Assembly (NCBI RefSeq): GCF_021462225.1
Contig: NC_061812.1
Location: forward strand, 45,613,363 to 45,677,362
Direction of reading: 5' to 3'
Origin: Girardinichthys multiradiatus
Lineage: Eukaryota; Chordata; Actinopteri; Cyprinodontiformes; Goodeidae
Length of the DNA: 64,000 bases
The translations under genes and the position numbers were made by a program. Positions 43,411 to 57,014 of this stretch are shown one piece after another; position 1 is the first letter of the stretch, and the number at the start of each line of letters is the position of its first letter. Under the pieces are notes generated by a model. The model worked only from the letters and a program-made list of their open reading frames with translations, was not told the origin of the DNA and ran no database searches.

Positions 43411-46038
43411 AAATGGGCCATGGAAAAGGTTCTGTGGATATGGCTAAAGATAAGGGTGATGGTAAGGAGACCTTCCAACCGTAAAAACATCAAGCTCATT
43501 ACAAAATAAAAACTCTAATTCCCATTGGAAACGTGCAAGAAGCTGGAGAGCAATTATAACAAGGGCCTGCTTGTTGTAATACTGACAAAGATTTTTCCAT
43601 TGATTATTGAAATGGTATAAATACTTTGGACTGAACCTTTTTTCAAAATTGATCCTCAATTTTCATTCTTTGGGAGATGCTTGTCTCATCTCCTGTCAGA
43701 AACAAACTTCTTGGTTGAATGAAGACAAAATTAATTTAACTAATTTAGTCTTCCAGAAGTTTAATTCAATTTGAACTTTAACTACAAGGAAGATAAAACG
43801 GTTTAACTACATGAGTACAAAATGATTAGTTTTTTTGCAAGAAATGGAAGTAAAAAGGGGTAAAATTGCAATGCTTGGTTATGACATGGGGGCAAAAACA
43901 GGCATTGATTCACAAATGGTGTTTATATAAGACAATTGTAAAAGTAGCTACATGCACCAGTTTGACCTTTATTCACTATATACGTCATTCCACCTTTTTC
44001 AATAATAATGTTAAGTAGCTTAAAGTAAGTATACCAAAAGGAATGGATCACACCAAAGCTGTTTTTGTTGGCTTTGGATCACAGTTCATTTCCTCTTCTT
44101 TTGACCAGGTGTGGAAGTTCATCTGATCTCTGCTGCGTCCCAAACAAGCAATATCTGCTTTGTCTAAAGTCATGGGTCTCGGTTCGCTCACAGGTGAACC
44201 CTGGTGTGATTTTGCTTAGAGTGGGGATGGAAAACAGACTACCTTTTAAACCAAAGAAATGACATATGAGTTATGGACATGGGTGCCATGTTGAGACGAA
44301 GCAACTCTTATTTCGAATTCAGACTGTGGTGCACAGGGTGAGTTGAGACTGAACCAACTCAGAGGTGAAGGATTGTGCCACAAAATCTACTGGAATTATT
44401 TTAACAATTCAGGTTTTAGGGCTTCTTGTCTTCATGCCAAGCTTACAGAAGCTAGTCTTAGCTGAGGCTTCTTTCTTCTTCATCTTATGTTTTCACATTT
44501 TGTAGTTTAGTTGTACTATTCTGTTTCTGAATCTAAAAAAACCTCTTTATGTTGTGTCTTTAATGACAGCAAATGTCCTTTTCATCTCTACTCTTACTAG
44601 AAATGCTTATTGCAAGAGCTGCTGTGATTCCATTCCCCTAGCTGACATCCACCTAACAGATAGAACTGATTCATAGACTGCTCTCCTACTGTGAAAATGC
44701 TGCGTGCCTGAAAGTCTTAATTACTTGAAGCTTATCCTTTCAGGGTTTACCTGGTGAAAGCTTTGGAAGCGTGATGGTAACCTGGATTTTTATTCTATTT
44801 CTGTGCAAACCCTTTGTCTTTGTTTGTTGCACTGATTGCCTTCAGATCTGCCAATTTGTGCTGAAGTAATCCAATTAGGGTTTGGCTCTTAGGACCAACA
44901 GGGAAATAACGACAACATGTCAGGCGCCCTCAGGCCCATGAAAAGCCACCTTAAGACAGTTGTCTTCACACTAATAAACAGAGCTGATGCAAGCTGTCAA
45001 TTACAAGTTTGTTTCAGAAAGTTACACATCTCAGTTGTGAAAGGTGTCACTATCACTATTTCATTCTTCTGGCTAAAGCAGCAAAAAAGATTACCTTGTC
45101 ACTTTTCATGAAATGTTTCAAATGTCAGAATTCATTTATATTTTTAGCATTTTAACCATCCAATCACAAAAAGGAAAAAAAAAATACATCAAACGCAAAA
45201 AGGAAGATTAATCAGGCTTAGCCCACACAGGATGACCAGACTGCTACCACTTAACTTCCAAACAGGATCACTGTGTTTAGATGGGCAAACCAAAATCATT
45301 GTTCAGATTTAGAGCGATGTGCTTTGCCCCACTTTTTTTTCCCCGATTGCTGCTTTTGTTGGATCTGAATGGAACTTGGATTTTCTTGTTCGAGCAATAA
45401 TCTGCAGCTAGGTTTAACATATGGGCAAACAAAGGCCGGAATGCCTGTTCATGTGAAGTCTCATCAAACCCCATCCTCTGTTGATTAAAAACTGGAAGCA
45501 CAGTTTCATGGTCATATATTCCGTATTTTAAGGGATGTGGCAGAGATTTTAGCAAAATGATGATTATCGCTGCCTAAATCGCTTGCTAGCAAACCTGAAT
45601 CATCAACAATGATTCAGGTTTTAGAGTTTTTCTCATTGGTTGCAGCAAACCTGAGCGTAAACATAGGATTGTGCTTTAAATGGTTTATTACTGAAAAACA
45701 AAACATAAATACTGTCTAATGAATGAGCAGCTACAAGTAACTGGAAATAAATAACAGTTATGGATCTGTTATTTTTATCTTCTTATACCCCTTCCTTCAA
45801 TTCGAAGATGCAGGATGCCCCAAGTGCAATTAAAGCTCCTCAACTTTGACCAAGCTTGGCACGTTTTAAAATGTTTAATGGTTTTATTCTTTTTTAAGAT
45901 CCTTGTCGACATGTTTTTGATTATTATTAAGTGTGGAAATTGTGTTGACATGTGTAAATTATGCCTTGACCATATTTGACTGCTGCTGTGCACCAGGTTT
46001 CTCCTTGTGGGAAAATAAAGAACTGAACTGAAAATATT
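43411..46038. other. Intronic sequence with one strong hairpin
   Basis: No gene was recognised; short frames only. The 13-bp perfect inverted repeat at 45591-45621 is listed separately. Confidence 0.45.
45591..45621. repeat. Perfect 13-bp inverted repeat, 5-base loop
   Basis: AAACCTGAATCAT, loop CAACA, ATGATTCAGGTTT. Stem too short for a microRNA precursor. It could be a cruciform, a small-RNA terminator-like hairpin or the fused ends of a lost element. Confidence 0.8.
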
Positions 46039-48326
46039 CAAATTCAATTCAAAAATACTTTATTGATCCCAAAGGGAAATTAAATGTTGTTATAGCTCAT
46101 ATTATGAAGGTTTCCTCAAAGAGCCGTTGTAGATGCTGATGGCTGTGGGCAGGAAGGATCTCCTGTAGCACTCCGTCTTACAGCAGATCTGAAGAAGCCT
46201 CTGACTGAAGACACTCTTTTGTTGTAGGACAGTCTCATGAAGAGGATGCTCAGGGTTCTCCATAATGTTCTTAATTTTATGAAGAATCCGTCTTTCCACA
46301 ATGATCTCCAGAGGTTCTAGAGGAGTCCCCAGAACAGAGCCAGCCTTTTTTATCAGCTTGTTGAGCTTTTTTAAGTCCCTGGCTCTGATGCTGCTTCCCC
46401 AGCAGATGATGGTAGAAGAGATCACACTTTCCACAACAGACTTATAGAAGATATGCAGCATCTTGCTGCAAACACCAAAGGACCTAAGCTTCCTCAAGAA
46501 GTACAGTCTGTAGATGGCTTCACAGTTGCATCTCCACTCTAGTCTGTTGTACAGGTGAACACCGAGGTATTTATACTCCTCCACCACCTCCACTTCTTCT
46601 CCCATGATAGAAATAGTTTTTGACTTATTCCTGTTTCTCTTAAAATCTACAATCATCTCCTTTGTTTTAGTCACGTTCAAAATGAGATGATTGTTTCCAC
46701 ACCATGCCACAAAGTGGTCCACCACCTTCCTGTACTCAGCTTCTTGTTAATCTCTGATCCACCCCACGACTGCAGAATCATCCGAGTATTTCTGCAGATG
46801 ACAGGAGTCTGTCTTGTACTGGAAGTCTGAGGTGTACAGAGTGAAAAGGAATGGTGAGAGTACAGTCCCCTGTGGTGCTCATGTGCTGTTGACTACCTGG
46901 TTAGACTCACAACCCTTCAGTCTCACAAACTGTGGTCTGTTTGTCAGGTAGTCTTTGATCCAGAAAATTGTTGAGGCCTCCACCTGAGTCTTCTGGAGTT
47001 TCTGACAAAGCAAATCAGGTTGGATTGTATTAACTGCACTGGAGAAATCAAAGCATGATCCTCACAGTGCTACTGGCTTTGTCCAGATGACAGTGGCTTT
47101 GTTGAAGCAGGTGTATGATGGCATCTTCAACTCCAACTCCACAGCGATAAGCAAACTGAAGAGGGTCCTGATGGTTTACTGTTTGCTTACTCAGGTGGGC
47201 CAACAGGAGTCTCTCTAGGACCTTCATGATGTGAGATGTCAGGGCAACAGGTCTATAGTCATTGAGGACTGATGGGTGAGTTTTCTTTGGTACCGGAACA
47301 AGACAGGAGGTCTTCCACAACACCGGAACCTTCTTCTGGGCCAGGCTAAGGTTCAAGAGGTGCTGCAGAATCCCACAGAGCTGCTCTGCACAGGCCTTCA
47401 GGACTCTAGGGCTGACATGATCTGGACCTGCAGCCTTATTCCTATACACTCTCCAGTTGTCTCTTCACCTGACTTTTTGAGACACACAAGTGGAAGGGGG
47501 AAGCAAAGGAAGCATCAGCATCTTCTGATATGGTTGAAGGCAAACATGTCTAGGGCTGAGGTGGAAGATAAAAAATGTGAGGTGTTACTGGACAGCTGTG
47601 GGTCCTGTGGGTCAAAGGAAGATGGAATGTCTGTTTAGCTGTGAGCAGGAGAGGAGGATGCGAAGCTTGTTTCTGAACTGAACCTATTGAAGAATGTTTT
47701 CAGTTCATTGGCTCTGTCTAGACCTCCATCGGTCTGATCATCCTTCTGCTTGAAGCCTGTGATCTTCTTCATCCCTGTCCACACATCTCTGATATTGTTT
47801 TGCTGGAGCTTGCTCTCCAGCTTCTTCTTGTACACCTCCTTGCTGTCTCTTATCTTGACTTTAAGTTGCTTCTGTATAATCCTCAATAATGATCTGTCTC
47901 CCTCTCTGAAGGATCTTTTTTTCTTGATAAGCAGGTCCTTCAGGTCACTGGTGATCCAAGGTTTGTTATTGGGGAGCATCTCACGGTTCTGGTGGGGATG
48001 ATGTTATCCACACAGAAGTTTATATAGTCGGTTACACACTCAGTCATGGCATTGATGTCCTCTCCATGCGGCTGGCACAGTGCGTCCCAGTCTGTTGCCT
48101 CAAAGCAACCTTGCAGAGCTTCTTCAGCTTCCTGTGACCATTTTCTCACAGTCCTCTTTATTACAGGTTGCCTCTGAACAAGGGGCTTATATTTCGAGCA
48201 GAGAAAAACAAGATTGTGATCTGATTTGCCTAGAGGAGGTCTAGCTGTAGAGATGTATGAGTCCTTGACATTTGCATAAAACACATCCAATGTTTTGTTT
48301 TCTCTGGTAGAGCAGCTGACAAATTG
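46039..48326 (-). mobile_element. LINE-A (L2-type), 5'-truncated copy
   Basis: The 3' tail 'attcaattcaaaaatac' lies at the left (minus orientation). About 2.3 kb carries the end of the endonuclease domain and the whole reverse transcriptase. Homology to the copy at 62177-63785 stops at about 48326 ('gctgacaaattgtt'), so the first part of the endonuclease is missing. Non-LTR retrotransposon of the L2/CR1 group by motif content. Confidence 0.88.
46102..48290 (-). pseudogene. LINE-A polyprotein (endonuclease tail + RT), frameshifted
   Basis: Read from 48290 leftward. 'ARPPLGKSDHNLVFL' is the S-D-H catalytic motif of the AP endonuclease. Next come 'NNKPWITSDLKDLL', 'KSFREGDRS'-like linker and 'NKAAGPDHVSPRVLKACAEQ' (RT motif 1). 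'PVPKKTHPSVLNDYRPVALT' and 'LQFAYRCGVGVEDAIIHLL' follow (RT 2-3), then the F-S-S-A-F-N-T-I region is damaged near 47040. 'VDFKRNRNKSKTISIMGEE', 'YKYLGVHL' and 'CWGSSIRARDLKKLNKL' end at 'SIYNGSLRKPS' (46102). At least four frames are needed, so it is dead. Confidence 0.88.
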
Positions 48327-48479
48327 TTTTACAATCTAATATGGCCGCCTTGACACTAGCTAAACAGTAAGTGCCCTGGTTTTAAAAGAAAATAAGTACA
48401 TGACATGGAAATTTAAGTAGCCAAAATCTTACCTACGTTTGCCAGGGCAGGGCAACGTAGAGAGAGAAAGAGAGTCCAG

Positions 48480-48870
48480 CTGTACACGCTGCAGTATAAT
48501 GACGTTTACTACAACCACAATACTGCAAGGATGTTAATGCTGTTGTCTGGACACATTAGGGCATTGGCCACAAAACTGACACAAAGTAGTGAATAATTTG
48601 GAAATGGTGGCAGCACCATGCTGTTCTTCAGCAAGGATGGGGAAGCAGATATTATAGGTATTAGAGTAAAGGAGGCAAAACGCAAATGCACACCAACCTT
48701 TTCTGATTTCTATTTGTGATAGATGTTAGGAACTATGTTTCACTGTCCCTCCACTGCTGTACTTTATGTTGGTCTGTGGCATAAATTTCCTGTAAAGTAT
48801 ATAATAGTTTGTTGTATTATGAAGGTGTGAAAGAAGTTAATTGGTATGAATTCTTTAGCGAGACACTGTA
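48480..48870 (-). mobile_element. Tc1-like relic, internally deleted
   Basis: 'ggtggcagcaccatgctgtt' (48606-48625) is the antisense of the transposase K-H-G-G-G-S region. 'tactttatgttggtctgtgg' and 'ttagcgagacactgt' correspond to the terminal repeat seen at 583-695. Most of the gene is missing. Confidence 0.55.
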
Positions 48871-51800
48871 TAAGTAACCATCTGTGAATAAAGCTCACTA
48901 AACAAATCATGGAGACATGATTCAAAAAATAAACAGTCAATCAATACATGTGTGTCATATTTTGATGAATTTCTCTGTTTTTTGTGATTAGAAACACTAT
49001 ATTGGACTGTAGTAAAATAAATTGCAGTCCTCCCTCAGTGGAAAAGCTGTTTCATGCTCTGCTTGGGGCATAAATTCAGGAAGCAGCTCAGTCATCAATT
49101 TTAAATTCCGTTCCTTTTTTATTGAAAATCTGTTTGGTCCATCAGAAGATATGCGATGGTATGCCAGTGTGTGTCAAATAAATTCAATGAAACAAGATGA
49201 CTAATGAGTTAAAGGCCAACAAAACCACTACGCATCCAGGATGTGAATGAATATAAAAATTGGGCTGACAGGCAGGCTACAGTGGAAAATCAACAAAATA
49301 TACAGGTTGCTTTTCCACTAAATATATTTTTGGAACCCTTTGATGTTTTTTGCCACCCAAAAACAGTTCTGGTGGACAACGTTTTATTTCTGTGTGTGTC
49401 TTAAGTCGTAGTTATAAAGTTTACATCAATTCAAAGTCAAGTCTGAAAGCAAAGTCATTGCCGCCAAGTATAGAAATCATTAGACGACTTCCTGTCTCCT
49501 TATGTGACATTTAGCAGTTAAACAGCCCTGCACCTAAATTATAATGCAAAAACCAAAAAAATATAATACAAGAAAAAGTTAACAATTCATATTTTTGTTA
49601 CACAGACTTTGCTGACTGAAACTGTTAAAATCAGTCTTCAGTACTCTCAGCAGATGGACTGATCTCAGTGTGGCATCAGCAGCCTGACAGTCTGTAAAGA
49701 CTGTCCCATAGGAAGACACTATTACACTTTGAAATTTTGAACGTGGGTGGTACACCCAAGGAAAACCTCTGCACATCCCAATCCAATGCCATATGGCCAC
49801 AGACCTCTCCATATAGTACTGGGCGTCTCAGTGCATACTGAAGGCTGTGCTTGGCTTTCATCTGCCAGAGGGTGCTCTCTGAGGGGACATTATACATGGC
49901 AGACAGCTGTCCTGCCTGGTGCATACACCATGAGTTTGTCCATGCAGAAAGAGTGTTCGGTCAGAAGAACGAGCTCGGGAATGGGCTGTAGGGTGAGAGA
50001 GATTTAACGTGAATATGGATTGATGGAAATGAGTTAGCATGCTGCCATGAAATGCAAATGTGTCACATATAACCCAGGATGGTGTGGTTCAGGTTCTCAT
50101 TACTCTGTTCAGTGGATAGATTTGTTAAGCTGTTTCCTAAATTGTTTCTTGTGTTGCAATCAAGCCCGGTCACATCTGTTTAGTTCCACAGATGAGACTG
50201 GTACAGTCTCTTCTGTTTTGTATAGTGCATGTCTATTAAGATGAAAGGTGTACGTACTTTACATTACCTTCTTTTTTTTTGGTGTGTGAGTGAGTGTGTG
50301 TGTGTGTGTGTGAGTGGGGGGGTTTACCGTATTTGTTGGTCAGCTAATTAATAGCTAAATTAATCAGAAAGTAAGGCAGTTGGAGCTGCTCCAAGCTTTC
50401 ACCATGCCACGGTGAGGGAATCTTTATCAGTGCACACAGCGTCTGCATAGCTTAGAATGACATTAGGTAATATTGTTTATACACAAAGTCTTAGAGTTGC
50501 TATGGTCATGGCATGAACTTTTTGACATGTCAAGAGTTTTATGGTATTTTGACTGTGATCAAACTCTGTATGCTACAGAATCAGATGAATAGGAAGGTGC
50601 TAATGTAGCATTATTTAACTAAGGTAGCGAATCTTCATTCAATTGAAATGAAAGCAACTAGGTTGAATGCTGTTGATGGTGGTGTAAGGGACATCGTGCT
50701 GTGCATTATAAAAAAATGGACAGTAACAATCAAAATGCACCTTTTCATCAGTTGCATGTATGTGAATATGTTTGTAAATATGCCAGGAGTTTTGATCTGA
50801 CTGTTTGTATCCTCTTTATTCGTCAATCCCTTGATGCAAATTCTGTTGGCAACTTCCAATCCAGATAAAAAACACATTGGAAAATTGACTTTTACAGTCT
50901 AAATGGGAAAATATCGTCATACCAGTCCCTTCATCTTTCAAAGAATGGGGCATTGATCCTGAGAAATGGATTCTAATAATGCTTACCTTCAGATTGATCT
51001 GCCTTGTGAACTTCATAAATTGCATAGATGAACAACTTTTTTACAAATTTTACAAAAGCATAAACATATTTAAAAAAAAATCCTGTTACTGAATTAAATT
51101 GCATTAAACTGAATTAAAGAAAATTTCACTAAACTGAATTGAACTAAACTGAATAAAATGCAACTGAACTCAATTAAACTACATTACAAACAATTCAATT
51201 TAATGAACCTGTGACTTTAGCTGAATTGTTGAAATGTATTGATTTGAACTGAGCTCAACTGCATAAATTAAACTGAATTGAAACAAACTTTAATTAAGGA
51301 AATGTATGGGATGCTTTAATGCAGAGCAGCATTTTAAAATGTTCTGACTTTTAGGAAATAGAAGCACAACCGGTTTCAAATAATGATGACAGTTAATTTG
51401 CTGAGGTTTAATCCTGTTTTTTTTTTATGTTGCTATGGGTCATAGATTTTTGTAGGTTTTTTTTTCATCAGGGATTTCTCTCCTCCTAATCTGATTAGCG
51501 CGTCACATTTTGCCGTCCGCATGAGTAATATCCTTCCACAATTCCATATTCAGTCAGCCCCTCCTCAGCTGTATGAAATTTTACCACGTTACCTTCAGTC
51601 TATCCCTGTTCACAGAGACTTTCCTCAAAACCACTCATAATGCAGAAGAAACTTCACAGACAAGCGGCAGACAACATGACGGCAGCATGAAATGGGATAT
51701 TCAGTATTTTCCTGGAGTGACAGTGAATTGATTGGAGTTTCTAATCACGTATGAAAAGGTCACAGAGGAGCGTGAGCAAATGCGCACACGTCTCCCAGAG

Positions 51801-52394
51801 GACGTGTGAGTGGAATGCTTCCTAAATCTTCTTTTAAGCTTCTTAAAGTTTTTAGTACACACCGATGTTCTTGTAGATGCGTCAGGAGTGTGAGGCGTCT
51901 TTGTGTGTGATATCAGAGCGTTTCGAGAAAGAAGATGAGCATATGTTGACGTGTACAATGTGTGTGTGCTCCGTGTGTATGTGCATTTCAGGAGAATTCC
52001 TGTTTACTGTGTGCTCACCTCCATCCTCTGTCAGCACATCCATCCACCCCGCTGCACTGTCCTCAGGCTGCACTGTGCTGCTACATAAACACAAATCCCT
52101 TGGCACATGTGGGAGTTTCATCCCAGAAGAAATGCGCTGTCGCATGCTGTGCAAGGGGAAAATAACAATTGTGGAAAACATGACAGCCCTGTCCACACGC
52201 AGAGCTCGCTTAACGGTGCTCCGGATTGCAATTTTAGACTGAGTCCTCAACACTTCAAATGGAGCATTAAGGCTTCTGTAGATGCACAGACGTTCAGGCA
52301 GTGGGGCTGCTCACTGCACCTACTGATTGATCTTTACTTAATACTATTTTCTGTTCTATTGATAAGAGGTGTTATAAATCCAGTAAATAAAGCA
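48871..52394. other. Intronic sequence with simple repeats
   Basis: No gene was recognised. 50287-50327 is a (TG)n stretch followed by a G-run. 51070-51300 is an imperfect array of 'aaactgaattaaa'-like units. Overlapping open frames at 49676-50007 and 51877-52253 exist on both strands but have no known motif and probably reflect slightly higher GC. Confidence 0.45.
51070..51300. repeat. Imperfect 'ACTGAATTAA' repeat array
   Basis: Ten or more degenerate units (aaactgaattaaa, aactgaattgaacta) with irregular spacing. It is similar in flavour to LINE-A tail sequence (gaattgaattgaat), but no LINE body adjoins it. Confidence 0.55.
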
Positions 52395-53165
52395 TCTCTT
52401 AACTTTTTCACATTCTTACATGTTACCACAGGCTTAAATGTATTTATTGGGATTTTATGAGACAGATCAACACAAAGTAGTATGTAAGTGGAAAGGAAAT
52501 AATACTTGGTTTAAAGTTTTTTACCAATGAAAATCTGAGAATAATGTAGCTTGCATTTTTATTCAGCCACACAGACAAAATACTTTGTAGACCCACCTTT
52601 TGCTGCCAGTAACAGCTGCAAGTCTGTTGGTGTAAATCTCTAACAGCTCTCTGCATCTAGAGATGAACCTCCGCCCCAATGTCAAGTCTTTTCGCATACT
52701 CTAACAGGTCTTCTTCCAGAACTCTCCTGGATTTAGCCTCATCCATCACAAAATTGATCAGCGTCCTTGTCCTTGCTGAATAAGCGCATTCCCACAGCAT
52801 GGTGCTGCCACCACCATGTTTACAGCAAGGATGGAAAACGACTGTGTCCCCTACATGACTTGTGGCAAGCTGCAAATTTATAGAGTGCAGATCTAATGAT
52901 TGTGTTGCCGGCAGATTCTTCCAGCTGAGCTGTGGATCTCTGCGGCTCCTCCAGAGTTGCAATGGGCCTCCTGGCTGCTCCTCTAATTAGTGCTCTTTGG
53001 TCTGTTAGTTGAGTTGGACATCAGGTTCTTGGTAGTTGTGTAGTAGTGCCATATTAGGATGATGGTTTAAACATCACTCCATTCAAAGCTTGGGGTATGG
53101 TTTTATAATCTAACCCTGCTTTACCTGGATACAAAATAGCCCATTCACTTATTCAGTTGTCCTCC
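52395..53165 (-). mobile_element. Tc1-like transposon relic
   Basis: A minus-strand frame (52657-52962) reads 'CCKHGGGSTMLWECAYSA' and 'EDLLEYAKRLDIG', the middle of a Tc1 transposase. Further N-terminal remnants follow to about 53165. The left side has the terminal type 'attgggattttatgagacag' found in the 31-kb relic. It lacks intact catalytic residues and is decayed. Confidence 0.75.
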
Positions 53166-56100
53166 TGCATTTGTCTCTACAGTTAGGTGGAAAAGGCCTA
53201 AACGAATTCACCACAAGCTAGATGAATGCACTAAATTAAAACATAAATGAGAGAATTTATTATGACCTCTCTGTAGCCCTTTCTGCTTTTGCCTTTGAGG
53301 CTGAAGCTCAGCTGACCACAAGTAGCAAATCAAGCTAACCATTGAAGATTTGTTTGTGTGTAACAACACTTTATCTTTGGAGACGATTACATTTAAAAAA
53401 AATATATTTTTAGATTATTTTCCTCAACCTTTGCTCATATTTGTAATTGCTCTGTCTGGGCCAACAAAGTGGATACACTGGGAGTCTCCTGGGTGCATGA
53501 CCACTGAGGATTAATTTTCTCCCCAAGCTTTCAACTCTACCTGTTGAAAGAATGATGCAAGCCCAGAGTCAGGGCTTCGGCTGCATCAGTTAGACATTGC
53601 ATGGATGTTGCAATCCTGCTCCCCCTGCTCCAGGGAAAAGCTGTTACAGTCATCATTACATTTGGATTTCTCAAAGGCACACATCTTGTTTTTATCAGTC
53701 TTTTAAAGCGACACTTTGGCATGAGTTCTGTGCCTTCTAAGCACATGTGATTTTTTCTGCTTTACTTTATGGAATTTAGTCTTTGATTTGATTTTACAGT
53801 ACACTCTATGCTGATTAATACAGGTATTCTATAATTTATTTATCTTAAGCATACTCATGTTACATCACACTGACGACAACAAGTGGGTTGTAAAGTTCTT
53901 AGAAACATACAGCATGCGGCAGATTTAGTTTCTTTTCAATAATTAACAAGTTGTGGAACAATGCTATGGTGAAAATCTTAATACATGAAAGTGAGACGAT
54001 GTTCACCATTCAGCGATATTCATCCTTTTTCTTTACTATCCCAAAGTCAACTTAGAGTGCATGATTGTAGCTAGGGTACAGCTGTGCTTGAACTGGAGAC
54101 ATGGATAACCAGCTCAGCCACCGTGCTGTACAACTTCAGACATAAGATTAAAAATACCCACCTGGACAGTTGACTTTTATTAAAATAATTGCACAAAAGG
54201 CTGTCATGGTATAAGCTTTAAATATTAACAGGCCACAGCACTGAAAGAGACTGAAAATGACAAAGACAGGCAGTAAAAAAAGCCTTTTTTTATTATTATT
54301 GTTATTATTATTATTGTTATATGACAGTAATGACTATAATTAAACACACATAAAACATGGTGTCTTTTGCACCACAGCTGCTTCATGTTTCTCAAGTCAT
54401 TGTGCCTGCTTCCATGTTGTGCATTTTTGCATGTGTGCCTTTGTATGTTTCTAAGCAAGTGTGCACAAGATTGCATGCAGTTGTTGTCTGTGGGTAAGCT
54501 GTGTGGATCTCAAGTTGTAGCAGCAGCACAAATCATCACCCCTCTACCAACGTGCTTGACAGTTCGTATGAGGTGTTCGTATTGCATTTGTTTTTGTTTT
54601 TTTTCAAAGCATCATACATGCATCATGGAAATGCCAGTTTTAGATGAAGACATATAACTTATATAAAATTGATGTGAATACATTTAAGTTCAATGTTCTC
54701 ATCAATGGTTTGTTAATTATTAGCAGTGAGGTGGCCCTGCATAAACATTATGCAGACCATAAACAATAAACATTATTGAGACCAATAACTAACACAAACC
54801 ACTGACATATGCAGGTTACCTTATGTCAGGGACCAAACAGTTAGACAAAGGACAAAAGTATACAAGAAATATCCTACATTTATTCGTCCATGAAAGTTGA
54901 CAAAAATCCATCAAAAGCACACAAACAAAATCTAGAAAAATGGGCCCATAGGAAAGAATCAACCAATACCTAACCTAAACTGACAAACCAGGACTCACTT
55001 CTTACAACAAACATAAGGGAATTTAAACATACAGGCTAGCCTACATGAAACAAGAAAGGGAGGGACAAGACAACTAAGCCAAACAATAAATAAACCTAAA
55101 CAACTAATTAATTCTTACAAATCATAACTACAACACAAATATAAAAACTAAGACATTCTAACACCAAACAGTTTTTAAACAATGGAGCTTTCAGAGTTTG
55201 ACAACTTCTCCAGAGTTAAGTCCCCCTTTTCCACCAGCCTGATGGCTTCCTCCACTTCCTGGTGTCACGTCACATTTGCTCCCCCCAGCTAGTTCCTTCC
55301 ACCTCAGCAAAAGAAACAAATAATTAATAATCTTCACAAACATAGGCTGTTTACTAACTGTGAGCACCCAGCTTAGCAAACATCCAAAATAATACAAGAA
55401 AGTGCCATCAAACAAATATGAGGTGTAGAAGAAACATTAAAATACTAACACTGTGAAATAGCTGGAGGAACCTCCACCTTAACTTTCTCACATAATTGTT
55501 TTCCTACAACAGGGTATGAAAGTGACTGAACATTACCTGCAGTAAGAATGCATTTAAAAAAAGAAATCTCAGTTTATTGAAGAGCACAATATGAATTTAT
55601 TTTAACAGAACCGCCTAAAAAATGCAATGTATTTAATTTATTGCATATTCACATCATCCAGCAACCTGTCTGCACTTACAGCCTATGATGGAGCGACAGA
55701 GACTAGGGCCTACTGCAGATCTGGGTGGACACACCCTGCTAGGCCAGAGGCCAAAAAGAATAAACATTCACATCCTCTCTGCCTGTCTCACAGGCCAGTG
55801 TCAGAGCATGCTGCAAGTATGTTATGTGGGTAATCACCATGTGCAGGGTTCACAAAATGAGAATGGATTAACACAGCCTCTTTAGGGAGCATGATTCCTT
55901 TTGAAACCAAGCCGCCTCAGAAATGTCTGTTCCTCCCAAACGTGCAGCCTCTTTCCCCCTCATCCCTGTCGCTGTGGATCAGAAGCAGTACAAGAAGCTC
56001 AGAGGCTGTCATTGTCTGCTTTTCTCTAAGCCAACTCCATTAATGGGTTGCCAGTGTGACCTAAATGCGCTCTTTCAACTGCACAATTACTGTGTTTAGC

Positions 56101-56877
56101 TGTGTACCTAATGCTGCTGACCTCTGCTTTCTAATAGAGAGAGACCTTTAAGGGGCACTCAAGACTGAAATCCCTCGTGTGTGTCTCCACTGGAAGCAGT
56201 GTTTCTTTATTTCTTCTTAAGTGTGAGTGTGCGTTTGTGTTGTGCCTGTTTCTCCTTCTACCCGAGGCTTTAAGAGCACCGAGCATGTGCATCCTGTCTA
56301 GTCCTGTAAAGGAAAAAGTGGATCAGAAGATTCTTTAAGCCTGGGGCAAATACAGGAGAGCTGCACTCAGCAATACAATATGAAGAAACAACAGGTTTTT
56401 GAAGACATTCTTCTTAAGATGATGCTGTAAATCAGTGACTCTGAAGATTCTAACAGAACTAGATTGTGAGTTCTGACTAGAGATCTATCAGCTGGTGACC
56501 TCTATCAAATGATTTTATGCCTGATTGGTGACCAGCTGGCTTTTTTTTTATTAGTGAATGCATAATAGTTAAATACTAACAGGTTTCCAAAATAGCAGCA
56601 TTTTGTGTTGTGGAAGTAGTTACTGAGCAAAGAAGATTCAAAGTTTTATTTGGTGTCACCAAGGTGTTTAAAGATGAAGTCAGACAAGGCGCAATGGCGT
56701 AAGAAGCTTCTAGAAAGGAAACTGAGGCATGTCTACTGCCCTTTCAGTCTGCTACGTTTAAACAGCTCCGCATATGACAGAGAGCTAAACGTAGTGCAGC
56801 AAAGTTGGTCTGTTTTACACTTTTATGTAAGACTAATTCAAGCTGTATGGACGTTTTTCTCATAAATCAAGGTTTGT
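53166..56877. other. Intronic sequence, no gene seen
   Basis: Contains an (ATT)n microsatellite (54287-54321). A/C-rich stretches at 54830-55180 look repetitive but were not identified. Open frames at 54367 and 55191 have no known motif. Confidence 0.45.
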
Positions 56878-57014
56878 TCAATTCAATTCAAAAATACTTT
56901 ATTAATCCCAAAGTGAAATAAAATTTTGTTGTAGCTCATTATGCAGGTTTCTTCAAAGAGCCGTTGTAGACGCTGATGGCTGTGGGCAGGAAGGATCTCC
57001 TGTAGTGGTCTGTC

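Noticed and set aside
45591..45621. MicroRNA precursor
   Set aside because: The stem is 13 bp with a 5-base loop, too short for Drosha/Dicer processing.
49579..50040. Several overlapping open frames on both strands
   Set aside because: No family motif in any frame. Kept only as plain intronic sequence.
51877..52253. Overlapping 121- and 123-codon frames on opposite strands
   Set aside because: No recognisable motif, no splice context, and two antiparallel frames cannot both be real. More likely chance in GC-richer DNA.
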